Below, in pieces: positions 42,785-51,876 of a stretch of 64,000 bases of DNA (position 1 is its first letter; each line of letters starts with the position of its first letter). A model generated the notes under the pieces. That model was not told where the DNA came from and did no database searches. It saw nothing but the letters and a program-made list of their open reading frames with translations. The translations under genes were made by a program, and so were the position numbers. This DNA is from Aphanothece sacrum FPU1 (GTDB lineage Bacteria > Cyanobacteriota > Cyanobacteriia > Cyanobacteriales > Microcystaceae), in contig NZ_BDQK01000013.1 in the NCBI RefSeq assembly GCF_003864295.1, positions 310,001 to 374,000 on the forward strand. Direction: 5' to 3'.

Positions 42785-44200
42785 CTATATTTTATTAACA
42801 ATTAACTCTCGTACATCTGAGACTTGACCTTTAACGGCCGCTGCTACAACCATCGCGGGACTCATTAACAAAGTACGTCCAGTCGATGATCCCTGACGAC
42901 CCTTAAAATTACGGTTAGAAGAAGATGCACTAATTTGATCCCCTTGTAACTTATCGGGGTTCATGGCTAAACACATTGAACAACCGGCCTCACGCCATTC
43001 AAACCCAGCCTCCACAAAGATTTTATCGAGTCCTTCCGCTTCTGCTTGTTCTTTGACCCGTTCTGAACCTGGAACCACAAATGCTTTGACCCCAGAAGCT
43101 ACTCGATGTCCTTGAGCAAACTTGGCCGCTTCCCGTAAATCGCTAATACGTCCATTTGTACAACTCCCAATAAAACAAACATCAATTTTTGTGCCTTTAA
43201 TGGGGGTTCCTGGGGACAACTGCATATAATCGTAAGCTTCTTTAGCGATCGCTCTTTCTCCTTCGGGTAAACTATCAGGAGTAGGAATATTTTCGCTGAC
43301 TCCAAGGCCTTGGCCGGGAGTAATACCCCAAGTTATAGTGGGTTCAATCTCACTTGCTTCAAAGGTGACGATATCATCATATTGAGCATCAGCATCTGAT
43401 CTCATACTACGCCACCAAGTAACCGCTTGCTCCCAGTCTTTTCCTGTAGGGGCAAAATCTCGTCCTTTGAGATATTCAAAAGTCACCTCATCGGGGTTAA
43501 TATAGCCACACCGGGCCCCCCCTTCAATAGCCATATTACAGACAGTCATCCGTTCTTCCATAGACATGGCTTCAAAGGTAGTGCCAGCATATTCATAAGC
43601 ATAGCCTACCCCTCCTTTAACCCCTAATTGACGGATGATATACAGGATGACATCTTTTGCATATACTCCTGGGGGTAAAGTGCCATTTACTTCAATTTTA
43701 CGGACTTTTAGTTTAGATAAAGCCAGGGTTTGGGAAGCTAAAATATCTCTAACTTGAGAAGTGCCAATACCAAATGCGATCGCACCAAAGGCCCCATGGG
43801 TAGATGTATGGGAGTCTCCACAAGCAATAGTCATTCCGGGTTGGGTTAAACCTTGTTCAGGGGCAATCACATGAACAATGCCTTGATTACCTGATCCAAT
43901 ATTATAGAAACGAATACCGTTATCTTGGGCATTGTTTTCTAAGGCCTGCATCATTTCTTCGGCCAGATAATCAACAAAAGGACGGGTCTGATTTTCTGTG
44001 GGGACAATATGATCAACGGTGGCCACAGTCCGCTCAGGATACAATACTTTGAGTCCTCTTTCTCGTAGCATAGCAAATGCTTGAGGACTGGTGACTTCGT
44101 GAATTAAATGTAGTCCGATGAATAGTTGGGTTTGGCCTGATGGTAAAATTTTAACAGTGTGGGCTTCCCAAACTTTGTCAAATAAGGTTCCTTTGCTCAT
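42785..44200 (-). CDS. leuC: 3-isopropylmalate dehydratase large subunit
   Basis: Aconitase-family enzyme of leucine biosynthesis, forming 3-isopropylmalate from 2-isopropylmalate together with LeuD. The iron-sulfur cysteines lie in FIGSCTNGR (about 345) and [11 protein letters not shown] (about 405). [13 protein letters not shown] (about 132) is also typical. The length of 471 is standard. leuD is not adjacent, as is usual in cyanobacteria. Confidence 0.94.
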   Translation of the reverse strand: MSKGTLFDKVWEAHTVKILPSGQTQLFIGLHLIHEVTSPQAFAMLRERGLKVLYPERTVATVDHIVPTENQTRPFVDYLAEEMMQALENNAQDNGIRFYNIGSGNQGIVHVIAPEQGLTQPGMTIACGDSHTSTHGAFGAIAFGIGTSQVRDILASQTLALSKLKVRKIEVNGTLPPGVYAKDVILYIIRQLGVKGGVGYAYEYAGTTFEAMSMEERMTVCNMAIEGGARCGYINPDEVTFEYLKGRDFAPTGKDWEQAVTWWRSMRSDADAQYDDIVTFEASEIEPTITWGITPGQGLGVSENIPTPDSLPEGERAIAKEAYDYMQLSPGTPIKGTKIDVCFIGSCTNGRISDLREAAKFAQGHRVASGVKAFVVPGSERVKEQAEAEGLDKIFVEAGFEWREAGCSMCLAMNPDKLQGDQISASSSNRNFKGRQGSSTGRTLLMSPAMVVAAAVKGQVSDVRELIVNKI

Positions 44201-44438
44201 GTAAGTAATACTTGTAGAGAGTCATTATCTGTTTATCATTTTAGCGGTTTGAGGAACTATGCGCGAGGGGTTGAATATTTTCAATCTGATTCTTTTACTT
44301 CTTCGAGAAGATGAATTAATCTAGTCTCCGTTTGTCGTGTCATGTAACAACCTTCCCAGTTAAATAATTAAATTATCAAGATTTCTAACAAGGTAATCGT
44401 GATATTATGCTTAATCTAACACCTCATTAAACTTTAGC

Positions 44439-44963
44439 ATGGACATACTAACAAATCTTAACTTTAGCAACTATATTCAATGGTTAGGAATTTTAAGCCT
44501 TGTTTTCTTATTGTTAACAATTGTCGCCTTTTTTGTGGGTTGGGGCTTTCGTTTTCGTTTGGTGGGAATAACTAGCTTTATGGTTGTACTCACGGTAGGA
44601 TTATTTGGTTTGGGGTTAGGGTTATTTACTCGGACTCAAATTCCTGGAGCCGTTCATTTTTCTCGTGTTTATGATAATGGGGGAAATCAAGTGGTTATTG
44701 TCGTTCCTCCCTCTATTACCCCTGATGAAGTCGAACCTACCCTCAAACAAGCGGCTAATGATTATTTTTCCTATGGTAGAGTCGGTCCTCAAAATTCTCA
44801 ATTAACTATTCGACTACGCACTATTCTTCATCCTCAACCCGGTATGACTGAACCTCTCTATCTGGGACAAGTTAAGCGATCGCTTGCTGTTCGAGAGGAT
44901 GAAAACCTAGACATTGAAATTTTTAGTCAAAATTTGGCTAAGTTACCTAATTATAAATTATAA
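44439..44963 (+). CDS. ycf51: Ycf51 family (DUF2518) protein
   Basis: A 174-residue protein with two membrane spans at the N-terminus (about 12-35 and 42-62) and a soluble part with FTRTQIPGAVHFSRVYDNGGN and VVPPSITPDEVEPTLKQAA. This matches the Ycf51/DUF2518 family of cyanobacteria and red algal plastids, of unknown function. It is divergent from leuC (240 bp) and convergent with larB. Confidence 0.8.
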   Translation: MDILTNLNFSNYIQWLGILSLVFLLLTIVAFFVGWGFRFRLVGITSFMVVLTVGLFGLGLGLFTRTQIPGAVHFSRVYDNGGNQVVIVVPPSITPDEVEPTLKQAANDYFSYGRVGPQNSQLTIRLRTILHPQPGMTEPLYLGQVKRSLAVREDENLDIEIFSQNLAKLPNYKL

Positions 44964-44986
44964 ATTATGAATTATGAATTATAAAT

Positions 44987-45020
44987 TAAGTAGGTGGTCA
45001 TAATTAAAGTCACCTACTTA
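44987..45020. terminator. Hairpin between ycf51 and larB
   Basis: Perfect 10-bp stem TAAGTAGGTG / CACCTACTTA with a 14-base loop that contains the CATAATTAAAGT core. A shorter relative GGTGGTTATAATTAAAGTCACC lies near 16462-16485. It sits 24 bp after ycf51 and may end transcription. Confidence 0.5.
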
Positions 45021-45035
45021 TAAATTATCCATATT

Positions 45036-45133
45036 CATAATTCATAATTCATAATTCATAATTCATAATTCATAATTCATAATTCATAATTCATAATTCA
45101 TAATTCATAATTCATAGTTCATAATTCATAATT
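45036..45133. repeat. CATAATT heptamer array
   Basis: Fourteen units of CATAATT, one of them changed to CATAGTT. The last units overlap the 3' end of larB, which reads into them on the minus strand. It is the same heptamer as in the array at 21571-21738. Confidence 0.9.
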
Positions 45134-45891
45134 TTTTGTGCTGTCCTGAGAATTTTTCCGGCTAAAATAGCGGCCCCAAACCCATTATCAATATTAACAA
45201 CCCCTATCCCAGTAGCACAAGAATTAAGCATAGTTAATAAAGGGGCCACCCCACCAAAACTGACCCCATAACCCACACTGGTAGGGACAGCAATAACAGG
45301 ACAATTAGCCATTCCCGCTACTACACTCGGTAACGCTCCTTCCATCCCGGCTACCACAATTAACACATCTGCTTGTCCAATTAACTCACGATGGCTCAAT
45401 AAACGGTGAATTCCGGCTACTCCTACATCCCATAACCTTTGCACCGAAAAACCACACAATTGGGCTGTTATGGCTGCTTCCTCAGCGACTGGTAAATCGG
45501 CTGTTCCCGCAGTAATAATCGAAATGACTCCTATACCCTGACGTTCTATTTCTCCGGTCTGGAGGGCGCAAATTCGAGCCATAGGATAGTAAATTAAATG
45601 GGGTACTTGAGCTTGTAATTGTTCGGCTACAATTGACTCGATTCGAGTGGCCATGACAACAGGCGATCGCCCAGCCATGACGGTCATAATTTGGGCAATT
45701 TGATCAGGAGTTTTACCTGGCCCCCAAATCACTTCAGGAAATCCAGTTCTTAAATGACGATGATGATCAATTTTGGCAAAATCTTCAACAGCTTCAAAAC
45801 TCAAATGTTTAAGTTTTTCTAAGGCCGTTTCCGGTTGAATTTCTCCGTTAGCAATTTTTTGGAGAAGCACATACAGAGCATCTGGGTTCAT
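45112..45891 (-). CDS. larB: Nickel-pincer cofactor biosynthesis protein LarB
   Basis: A PurE-like carboxylase/hydrolase that in lactobacilli makes the pyridinium bis-carboxylate precursor of the nickel-pincer cofactor from nicotinic acid adenine dinucleotide. EVIWGPGKTPDQIAQIM (about 54-70), GTADLPVAEEA (about 130) and GMEGALPSVVAG are typical. The 259 residues are family-like, but the C-terminal residues MNYEL come from the heptamer array and are not conserved. LarC and LarE are not in the window. It lies 6 bp after lepB on the same strand, so the two are co-transcribed. Confidence 0.83.
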   Translation of the reverse strand: MNPDALYVLLQKIANGEIQPETALEKLKHLSFEAVEDFAKIDHHRHLRTGFPEVIWGPGKTPDQIAQIMTVMAGRSPVVMATRIESIVAEQLQAQVPHLIYYPMARICALQTGEIERQGIGVISIITAGTADLPVAEEAAITAQLCGFSVQRLWDVGVAGIHRLLSHRELIGQADVLIVVAGMEGALPSVVAGMANCPVIAVPTSVGYGVSFGGVAPLLTMLNSCATGIGVVNIDNGFGAAILAGKILRTAQKIMNYEL

Positions 45892-45897
45892 TACTTA

Positions 45898-46953
45898 TTA
45901 CTTAACTTCTAAAGATTGAATACGATGAGGTGGCCAACCAATTTTATAAGCTTTCCCTACAATAAAGTCTTTGGGTAATGTTCCCCAAATATGGGAGTCA
46001 AAGCTATCATTGCGATTATCTCCTAAAACTAAATAGGTGTTGTCTTTAATTAATTGAGAGTTTAATTGATATTGAGGAGCTTGAGCAATATAAGTTTCTT
46101 CCAGGGGTTGATTATTAATATAAACTGTTCCCTGCACAATACGAACCTCATTTCCCGGAGTCCCAATAATTCTCTTAATATAATAATCTGATACGTTTGG
46201 ATCACGCGCTTTGAGGTTTTCTGGAGCAGTAAACACCACAATATCACCCCGTTGAGGTACATAATCAGGGGATTTACTGACAAAAACTATATCACCTACT
46301 TTGAGGGTGGGTTTCATTGATTCACTGGGAATTATAAACCTTTCAAACCTTTCTCCTAGCCATTGAGGGAAATAATTACCCATTAATCCTATGAAAAAGA
46401 TTAAGACAGCCATTATTGTTACTAAAGATCGTTGCCAACGACTTTGATAACCTGGAAAAATTCCATAACTATCATAAGTAGCGATCGCTGTTATCATCGG
46501 AGTAATTATCAATAATTTAGGAATAAAATCATCTAAACTAAATAAAATAATACTCCCTACTAATAAGGTTAGACCGATTCGGGGTTTTTGTAAATAAAGA
46601 TGACCTAATCCGGGTAAAATTCGTGAAGCAAAGAGGGAAAACCAAGGATTTTTATGTTTACGGGGAATTTTTTCTAATAGTTTATCCCGTCTCTTATTGT
46701 AAATACCAAGATGAGCATCTAAAATATTTACTAAGTAGATAATAATCGCCATTCCTAAACAAATTAATCCAGTTACCGTGTTCCCATCAGCCGCAAAAAT
46801 ATGCAAAAATGTCATAATTAATAGAGTCAACTGCCCACTAAAAAATATGATTCCCTTTAGTATATATTCCCCATAAAATTGGCCAATACCAGGAAAAAAC
46901 ATTGATAAATTAACTGCTAACCAGGGATCTTTCTCTACTTCTAACCTGGACAC
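45898..46953 (-). CDS. lepB: Signal peptidase I with extra N-terminal membrane domain
   Basis: Serine peptidase that cleaves signal peptides. The catalytic Ser212 is in PSESMKPTL and Lys260 in YIKRIIGTPG; GDNRNDSFDSHIWG is the conserved box E. In front of the usual membrane anchor lies an extra domain of about 170 residues that contains two copies of a PGxGxxY motif (PGIGQFY near 21-27 and PGLGHLY near 114-120), each beside a membrane span, as in TM2-like domains. The start is GTG at 46953 with AGAGG seven bases upstream. larB follows. Confidence 0.85.
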   Translation of the reverse strand: MSRLEVEKDPWLAVNLSMFFPGIGQFYGEYILKGIIFFSGQLTLLIMTFLHIFAADGNTVTGLICLGMAIIIYLVNILDAHLGIYNKRRDKLLEKIPRKHKNPWFSLFASRILPGLGHLYLQKPRIGLTLLVGSIILFSLDDFIPKLLIITPMITAIATYDSYGIFPGYQSRWQRSLVTIMAVLIFFIGLMGNYFPQWLGERFERFIIPSESMKPTLKVGDIVFVSKSPDYVPQRGDIVVFTAPENLKARDPNVSDYYIKRIIGTPGNEVRIVQGTVYINNQPLEETYIAQAPQYQLNSQLIKDNTYLVLGDNRNDSFDSHIWGTLPKDFIVGKAYKIGWPPHRIQSLEVK

Positions 46954-47339
46954 TCTTAGCCTCTAGTTATTTGAATCGATTCTCTTGATGTTAGCTTCTT
47001 AACCGTCCCCATACTTAATTCCTTTCATCGCATAAGTATTTTTAATAATTTGATTGATTTTATTTTAAATTACTAATATGCCTAAAAATTGTTCAATTTC
47101 TCTTGTGGGAGGCAAAATCAAGAAAAATTTAGTTACGTAGTTGCGCCATTTGAGGCACTTATGATAAGATTAAAAATGATAATCCCAGGCGTGTCTATGC
47201 TTAAAAATGTTCTTAGAACAATATTACTTCTTCTTGGAGAAAAGATACCTTAATTATTTTGACTGTTTCGTCTGGGAGTTAGGGCAAGACTCAATATAGT
47301 TAGGGATAATTCACTACATCTTACTATATTGAGTAGGTT
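46954..47339. other. Intergenic region with an inverted repeat
   Basis: A 386-bp AT-rich gap between the lepB start and the end of the desaturase gene. A perfect 12-bp inverted repeat ACTCAATATAGT / ACTATATTGAGT spans 47289-47334 and lies just after the desaturase stop. Nothing else was recognised. The lepB promoter must be in the 5' part. Confidence 0.5.
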
Positions 47340-48458
47340 TTATCTTGCTGTTTTGACAGCTTCCTTATCAATGAGGTTATTAAGAGGACAAGGAACAGAA
47401 TTTTCTCCTGACCAATCTATCAAGGTATTTTCATCTTTGTAATGCCGAGGAGTAGTTAGTAGCAAATGCCAGGCTTCCCCTGCATCTAATAAATTAAAGC
47501 TTTCGGGATAGTGAATTTTTAACAACTCTTGAACTAGAGGATAATAGTCAGAATTCATTCCTGGAAATAGATGATGTTCGGTATGATAAGAAAAATTCAA
47601 ATGCAGTCGATCAAATATTTTAGGAACTCGAATAGAAACACTATTGAGAAGTGGATCGTTAACCTTGGTCATTGGACAAATCAGATGATTTGTATAAATA
47701 TAAAACATTAATCCGGCATAGCCCATCCAAATGGGTAAGAAGTAGCTAAAAATGAGCTTGACGGGATTAAATTGTAGATAGGCTAATATGCTCAGATGAA
47801 GCAGAAAAATTACCAAAAATTCACCAAAGATCACCCGACGATCTTTGGCACTGACAGTAAAAGCAGAAGGCACATAATCGACATTTTCCCTGTTAAATAA
47901 CAGCACGGAAGTCAAATTGCGAAAAAGATGCACTCCCCATGCTGTTGACATTCCCACAGTTAACCATAGAGGATTAACTTCGACAGAAGGTACAACTACA
48001 TTATGAATCCATTTCCCCCAGGTTTTAGGTTGCTCGTATAAATAATTGCGATCTGGATCACCTAAGGCATTTGTTTGATTATGATGCACTCGATTATGAA
48101 TTGATTTCCACAAAGTTGGTGGCATCCATAACATACTTAGTCCTAACAAGCTAATAAATTGGGTTAATCGTGCATTTCTAATGACGCTACCATGCATGAG
48201 ATCGTGGGAGCTAAATAGTAAGACAATCACGCTATTGCCCATGATGATAGCTATAGGTAAATAAAGCCATAAAAGATGTATTGGCCAAGAATCTAAGTGA
48301 CTGCCTATCATCCAACCCAAAAGCAAAATTGTCAAATTAATGAACAGGATGACTAACTTCATCGGATCTCGAAGAAACGCTTCATCTGGAAGAAAGGGGC
48401 GCAATTTTTTCGCATAAGTTCCCTGGGGAATCAGTTTTTGAGAATTAGTCAACTTCAT
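47340..48458 (-). CDS. Membrane fatty acid desaturase family protein
   Basis: A 372-residue di-iron membrane enzyme. The three histidine boxes are HDLMH (about 105-109), HNRVHH (about 141-146) and HTEHH (about 313-317). About four membrane spans surround them. The family includes acyl-lipid desaturases and carotenoid ketolases/hydroxylases; the HxxxH, HxxxHH and HxxHH spacing favours a desaturase acting on lipids, but the substrate and position are unknown. Confidence 0.8.
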   Translation of the reverse strand: MKLTNSQKLIPQGTYAKKLRPFLPDEAFLRDPMKLVILFINLTILLLGWMIGSHLDSWPIHLLWLYLPIAIIMGNSVIVLLFSSHDLMHGSVIRNARLTQFISLLGLSMLWMPPTLWKSIHNRVHHNQTNALGDPDRNYLYEQPKTWGKWIHNVVVPSVEVNPLWLTVGMSTAWGVHLFRNLTSVLLFNRENVDYVPSAFTVSAKDRRVIFGEFLVIFLLHLSILAYLQFNPVKLIFSYFLPIWMGYAGLMFYIYTNHLICPMTKVNDPLLNSVSIRVPKIFDRLHLNFSYHTEHHLFPGMNSDYYPLVQELLKIHYPESFNLLDAGEAWHLLLTTPRHYKDENTLIDWSGENSVPCPLNNLIDKEAVKTAR

Positions 48459-48615
48459 AAATATGTTAATTTTGACTTTTTTTATTTCGATACAATAAAC
48501 ATTTGTATTTGTATTTTATCATAGTCTATGATCAATAAATATATTTTCCCGAATATGCGGGAGTGGAGTTTTGAACCTTCACTGCCTAAAGTACCTTAAA
48601 ACTATTAATTAATTG

Positions 48616-48647
48616 TTGTAGGGGTCAACGGCCGTTGACCCCTACAA
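48616..48647. terminator. Perfect 32-bp palindrome
   Basis: Perfect self-complementary sequence centred on CAACGGCCGTTG with GTAGGGGT / ACCCCTAC arms. It sits 12 bp after the stop of the E2 gene on the minus strand, so it may act as terminator hairpin. A near copy is at 14725-14752. Confidence 0.6.
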
Positions 48648-48659
48648 TTTATAGCTAAA

Positions 48660-49940
48660 TTACATAGTCAAAGATTGAGCATTGGTTTCAATTAACTTAG
48701 CTAAATCTTGTAAAAAAGCAGCAGCATGAGAACCATAAATAACCCGATGATCACAAGTAATATTAACTGCCATTTGACGTTGTATTCCAAATAACCCTTC
48801 AGATGTAGCTACAACTTGAGGACGAGAAGCACCGATCGCTAAAATTGATCCTTGTCCTGGAGGTAAGATAGCATCAAAACGATCAACTCCAAACATTCCC
48901 AAATTAGAAAGAGTAAAGGTTCCGCTATTATATTCTTGAGGTTGTAATTGTTTAGCCCTTGCTCGCTCAACCAACTCTTTCCATATACGAGATAAGGAAT
49001 AAATATCGACTTGATCCGCATTTTGTAAGACAGGAGTAATTAAACCACCATCAGGCATTGCCACCGCGATTGCAATATTAATTGATTGGGGATATTGAAT
49101 ACCTTGGTCAGTGTAATTAGCATTAACTAAAGGATGTTTTTGTAAGGTAACAGCCACCGCTTTAGCAAGTAAAGCAGTCATGGTAACTCCTTTAGATTTA
49201 ATCTGTTTGTAAAGCTTATCTAACCCGTCAGTAGTGATGGTATAACCCACATGAAAAGTAGGAACCCCAAGGGTAGCCACCATGTTTTGTACCAAGGCTT
49301 TTTGGAAAGTAGTTAAAGGTACTGTTTCTCCTGCTGTTACTGGGGTAGGAGTAGGGGGTATAGGCTTAACTGTGGTAACTGGGGTGGTAGGAGGAGTAAA
49401 GGTAACTGTTGAGGTTGGGGTTTTACCTGCTGCGAGTTCTACATCTTCAGCGACAATTCTACCGTAGGGGCCACTACCTTGCAGGCTATGGAGATTAACT
49501 TTTAATTCTTGGGCTAATTTTTTGGCTCTGGGAGAAGCGACAATGCGACCATTCCGACCATTAGGAGACGGAGAAACTGTTGTTGTAACAGCGACTTTTG
49601 GTGTCGTATCGGCTTTAATTTCCGGTGTATGGGTTGTGCTAGGTTCTGGTGATTTTGGAGGGTTAGAAGGAGCTTTTTGTTGAGCTTGTGTAATTTCTTC
49701 TTGAGTTTCAGCAATTAAAGCGATCGCGTTTCCGACGGGTGCTTCTTGTCCAGCTTCGACTAAAATAATTGCTAAATAGCCTTCATAGAAGGATTCTACA
49801 TCCATATCCGCTTTGTCAGATTCTACTACCACCACTGTTTCGCCTTTTTCGACCTTATCTCCGGGAGATTTGACCCAAGAGACTATTTTTCCTTCGGTCA
49901 TGGTAGAACTTAAAGCAGGCATGAAAATATCGTGAATCAT
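48660..49940 (-). CDS. pdhC: Pyruvate dehydrogenase E2, dihydrolipoamide acetyltransferase
   Basis: Core acetyltransferase of the pyruvate dehydrogenase complex, forming acetyl-CoA. One lipoyl domain at residues 1-78 (lipoyl Lys43 in SDKADMDVES), a Pro/Thr-rich linker, the E1/E3-binding domain (about 133-172; ASPRAKKLAQEL, SGPYGRIVAEDV), a second Pro/Thr linker and the catalytic domain (about 205-426) with His398 in CDHRVIYGSHAAAFL. The 426 residues fit cyanobacterial E2. Other subunits are not next to it, which is usual in cyanobacteria. Confidence 0.92.
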   Translation of the reverse strand: MIHDIFMPALSSTMTEGKIVSWVKSPGDKVEKGETVVVVESDKADMDVESFYEGYLAIILVEAGQEAPVGNAIALIAETQEEITQAQQKAPSNPPKSPEPSTTHTPEIKADTTPKVAVTTTVSPSPNGRNGRIVASPRAKKLAQELKVNLHSLQGSGPYGRIVAEDVELAAGKTPTSTVTFTPPTTPVTTVKPIPPTPTPVTAGETVPLTTFQKALVQNMVATLGVPTFHVGYTITTDGLDKLYKQIKSKGVTMTALLAKAVAVTLQKHPLVNANYTDQGIQYPQSINIAIAVAMPDGGLITPVLQNADQVDIYSLSRIWKELVERARAKQLQPQEYNSGTFTLSNLGMFGVDRFDAILPPGQGSILAIGASRPQVVATSEGLFGIQRQMAVNITCDHRVIYGSHAAAFLQDLAKLIETNAQSLTM

Positions 49941-50024
49941 GGAGCGACCTTCCCAATTAAAAGTTATATCAAAGCGTTAAAAAGTCCTGTTAAGCATGAT
50001 CAGGACAACATAAGATGTGATGCT

Positions 50025-50146
50025 AAGTAACTGGACAAAAATAAACGTTACGGTGAAGTGAGCAGGGGAGCACCGGAGCGCCGGAGAGGGGTTACAACCT
50101 AGTTACATTTCTTAACATAGTATTGTTTATTTATGTCCGACTACTT
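50025..50146 (+). repeat. MITE-like repeat, GGACA family, copy C
   Basis: A 122-bp copy almost identical to the one at 32479-32599; the inner direct repeat differs slightly (GGAGCGCCGGAG). Its ends AAGTAACTGGACA and TGTCCGACTACTT form the imperfect terminal inverted repeats. It borders a stretch of dead genes. Confidence 0.82.
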
Positions 50147-50227
50147 AGATCGCATTTTACCATTAAAGTGACCCTTGATTATTGTTGTCAATATCTGTTA
50201 CTTAAACAAATTATTGGGATTGTTTGA

Positions 50228-50338
50228 ATTATTATTGGTTTAGAATTTGGTGATTATCGCATTGGTATTTATGTGGAAGATAATGTTGTCGCTTTTGTGC
50301 TTAGTCTCCATCGTAAGGGAGTTTATTGCCTTATTTAG
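50228..50338 (+). pseudogene. RelE/ParE-like toxin remnant
   Basis: After an in-frame TGA the plus strand reads 36 codons with LEFGDYRIGIYVEDN and LHRKGVY. This is the typical C-terminal core of RelE/ParE/HigB-type toxins (GDYRIG...E-x-D-x-V-x-FV...HR-x-x-Y). The 5' part is scrambled by stop codons, and the last bases run into TAG. The antitoxin is not seen. Confidence 0.55.
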
Positions 50339-50343
50339 TCAGT

Positions 50344-50548
50344 ATGACTTTAAGAGTAGCAGAAACTCATCGGGTTTTAAAACCAATAGGTAGTTTTTAT
50401 TTATATTGTGATCCTTCTGCCAGTCATTATTTGAAAATTATATTAGATGTTATTTTTACGGATTGATATTCTTTTGATGTTTGAAGTGCTTAAATTAGCC
50501 GAAAAACAACGAGAAAACCAAGGAATACAAACAACTTTAGATTTATAA
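50344..50548 (+). pseudogene. DNA methyltransferase remnant
   Basis: A short open stretch beginning with ATG 50344 encodes HRVLKPIGSFYLYCDPSASH and KIILDVIF, the conserved core of site-specific DNA methyltransferases (LKPTGSIYLHCDPTASHYLK). TGA ends it at about 50464. A second short stretch in another frame (50477-50548) ends in EKQRENQGIQTTLDL and could be the last codons of the same gene. Most of the coding part, including DPPY, is missing. Confidence 0.65.
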
Positions 50549-50606
50549 TTAATAACGTGAATCAATAAATTTGGCTAATTGACAAGACTTAAACAGGCCA
50601 TCCCTC

Positions 50607-50649
50607 ACCCACCTAAAATATATCTATTTTATAGTATTTTTAGGTGGGT
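50607..50649 (+). terminator. Hairpin with T-run
   Basis: Stem ACCCACCTAAAA / TTTTAGGTGGGT with an AT-rich loop, followed by ATTTTT. It lies just after the methyltransferase remnant and may be its old terminator. Confidence 0.5.
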
Positions 50650-50857
50650 ATTTTTCCCGACAACTTGGTTGAAATCGGGCTAAACTGAGTTTGGAGTCCA
50701 TCGTGGATAATTTTTTCAACGAGAGAATAAGGGTTGCCAGACTCCTGCTTATGGCGAGGTTTTCACCAATTACCTTATGTCGAACTCAGATGGGCTATTA
50801 TACTATATCGAAACTGTGTGGGAGTTAAGCAATTGTTAATTTTCCATTGTCCATTGT
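50650..50857. other. Intergenic stretch without a recognised gene
   Basis: About 208 bp between the hairpin and the end of the STAS gene. An open frame at 50734-50952 partly overlaps the STAS gene in antisense and is not supported. No repeat or RNA was recognised here. Confidence 0.5.
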
Positions 50858-51217
50858 TTAAGCAGCAACCTTTTGTCGTAATGAACCTTCAAATTGTTGA
50901 CGATCTACAAAAATGTCAAAAGCTCTATCTAATTGAGTTAGTTCAAAAATAATTCGTACTGAGGGTGCCAGAGAACATAAACTAAACCGTTTTCCTAAAG
51001 TTTGAGCTAACCGAAATGCGGCTACTAAGGCCATGAGTCCAGCACTATCCATAAATTCCACTCTATCCATATCCACTAAAAAACTGTAATAGTTCTTATT
51101 CGTGACAAGTGTGGTTAATTCTTCCTGAAATTGGCTAACATTAGCAGCCGTAACATAGCCAATAGGTTCAACAATGGCTAACTTTTCTTGCATTAAATTA
51201 CTCATTATCATTTTCAT
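50858..51217 (-). CDS. STAS-domain protein, anti-sigma-factor antagonist-like
   Basis: A 119-residue protein of the SpoIIAA/RsbV type. Ser58 in FMDSAGLMAL is the site that is normally phosphorylated by a partner kinase. The ATG at 51217 has AGAGG directly upstream, which decides the start. The partner anti-sigma kinase or phosphatase is not next to it. In cyanobacteria such proteins often act in partner-switching signalling. Confidence 0.85.
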   Translation of the reverse strand: MKMIMSNLMQEKLAIVEPIGYVTAANVSQFQEELTTLVTNKNYYSFLVDMDRVEFMDSAGLMALVAAFRLAQTLGKRFSLCSLAPSVRIIFELTQLDRAFDIFVDRQQFEGSLRQKVAA

Positions 51218-51672
51218 TGATCCTCTTTTCTAAGCAATTTCTCTAATGTTGACTTCAATTATAATTGAGTTTTATCTTGATGATCCTTTAATAACCTGTT
51301 GAAGATACAATTTTCAATCACAGTTTAAGGCTGAGTTAACAATTGGTTAACTTATGTCAGGATTTTTGAACCAACTTTGTTAGATGGTTAGAGGAGAACA
51401 CAAATCATTCATTAATCAAGAAATCTGTTCCTATACAGACCTTAACCAGTCTTTAACTATCTTAGATTGCCCACAAGTGTAGATGATAGTTTAACATTAT
51501 ACTCAAGATTTTGTAAATAAAAGTTAAGCAAGCTACCAAAACTTACCCAAATTGTAATTTGATTAGGCAATTTTACAAGATAGTAAACCGGATACGTGAT
51601 CTGCTATGGTAGAAATAAATTAACTTTAACAGTCACCACTTTAAACGAAAATCCCTTTATGTCAAGAGAGTA
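51218..51672. other. Divergent intergenic region
   Basis: A 455-bp gap between the STAS gene (minus) and the 67-residue gene (plus). It must hold both promoters. No clear operator, repeat or RNA gene was seen. TATGGTAGAAAT near 51606 could be a -10 region but no fitting -35 element was found. Confidence 0.45.
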
Positions 51673-51876
51673 TTGAGAAAAGCAGTGAAATCACCCCCTT
51701 TGATTCGTCAATTAGTAGAAAAGGCGATTTACCTCAGACAACTGACTCCTGAAATCGAAAATGGAATCAGTCATGAGTTAACACGCTTAGGGTATATCTC
51801 CGATGTGGACTATGAAGCCTTAGAGTTGCTCATGGATGAAATGGATGCTGGCCGAATTCGTTTAGTTCCCCAATAA
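51673..51876 (+). CDS. Small conserved cyanobacterial protein
   Basis: A 67-residue helical protein with [15 protein letters not shown] and [20 protein letters not shown]. It has no known function. The start is unclear: TTG at 51673 or GTG at 51685; an AAGAGAG sequence at 51664-51670 is near both. Its 3' end overlaps the convergent dnaJ gene by 15 bp. Confidence 0.65.
   Translation: MRKAVKSPPLIRQLVEKAIYLRQLTPEIENGISHELTRLGYISDVDYEALELLMDEMDAGRIRLVPQ

Noticed and set aside
47160-47260. 18-codon ORF starting MLKNVLRTILLLLGEKIP
   Set aside because: Too short and without ribosome site; no match to known small photosystem or cytochrome subunits.
50734-50952. 72-codon plus-strand frame
   Set aside because: Partly antisense to the STAS gene and no recognisable motif.
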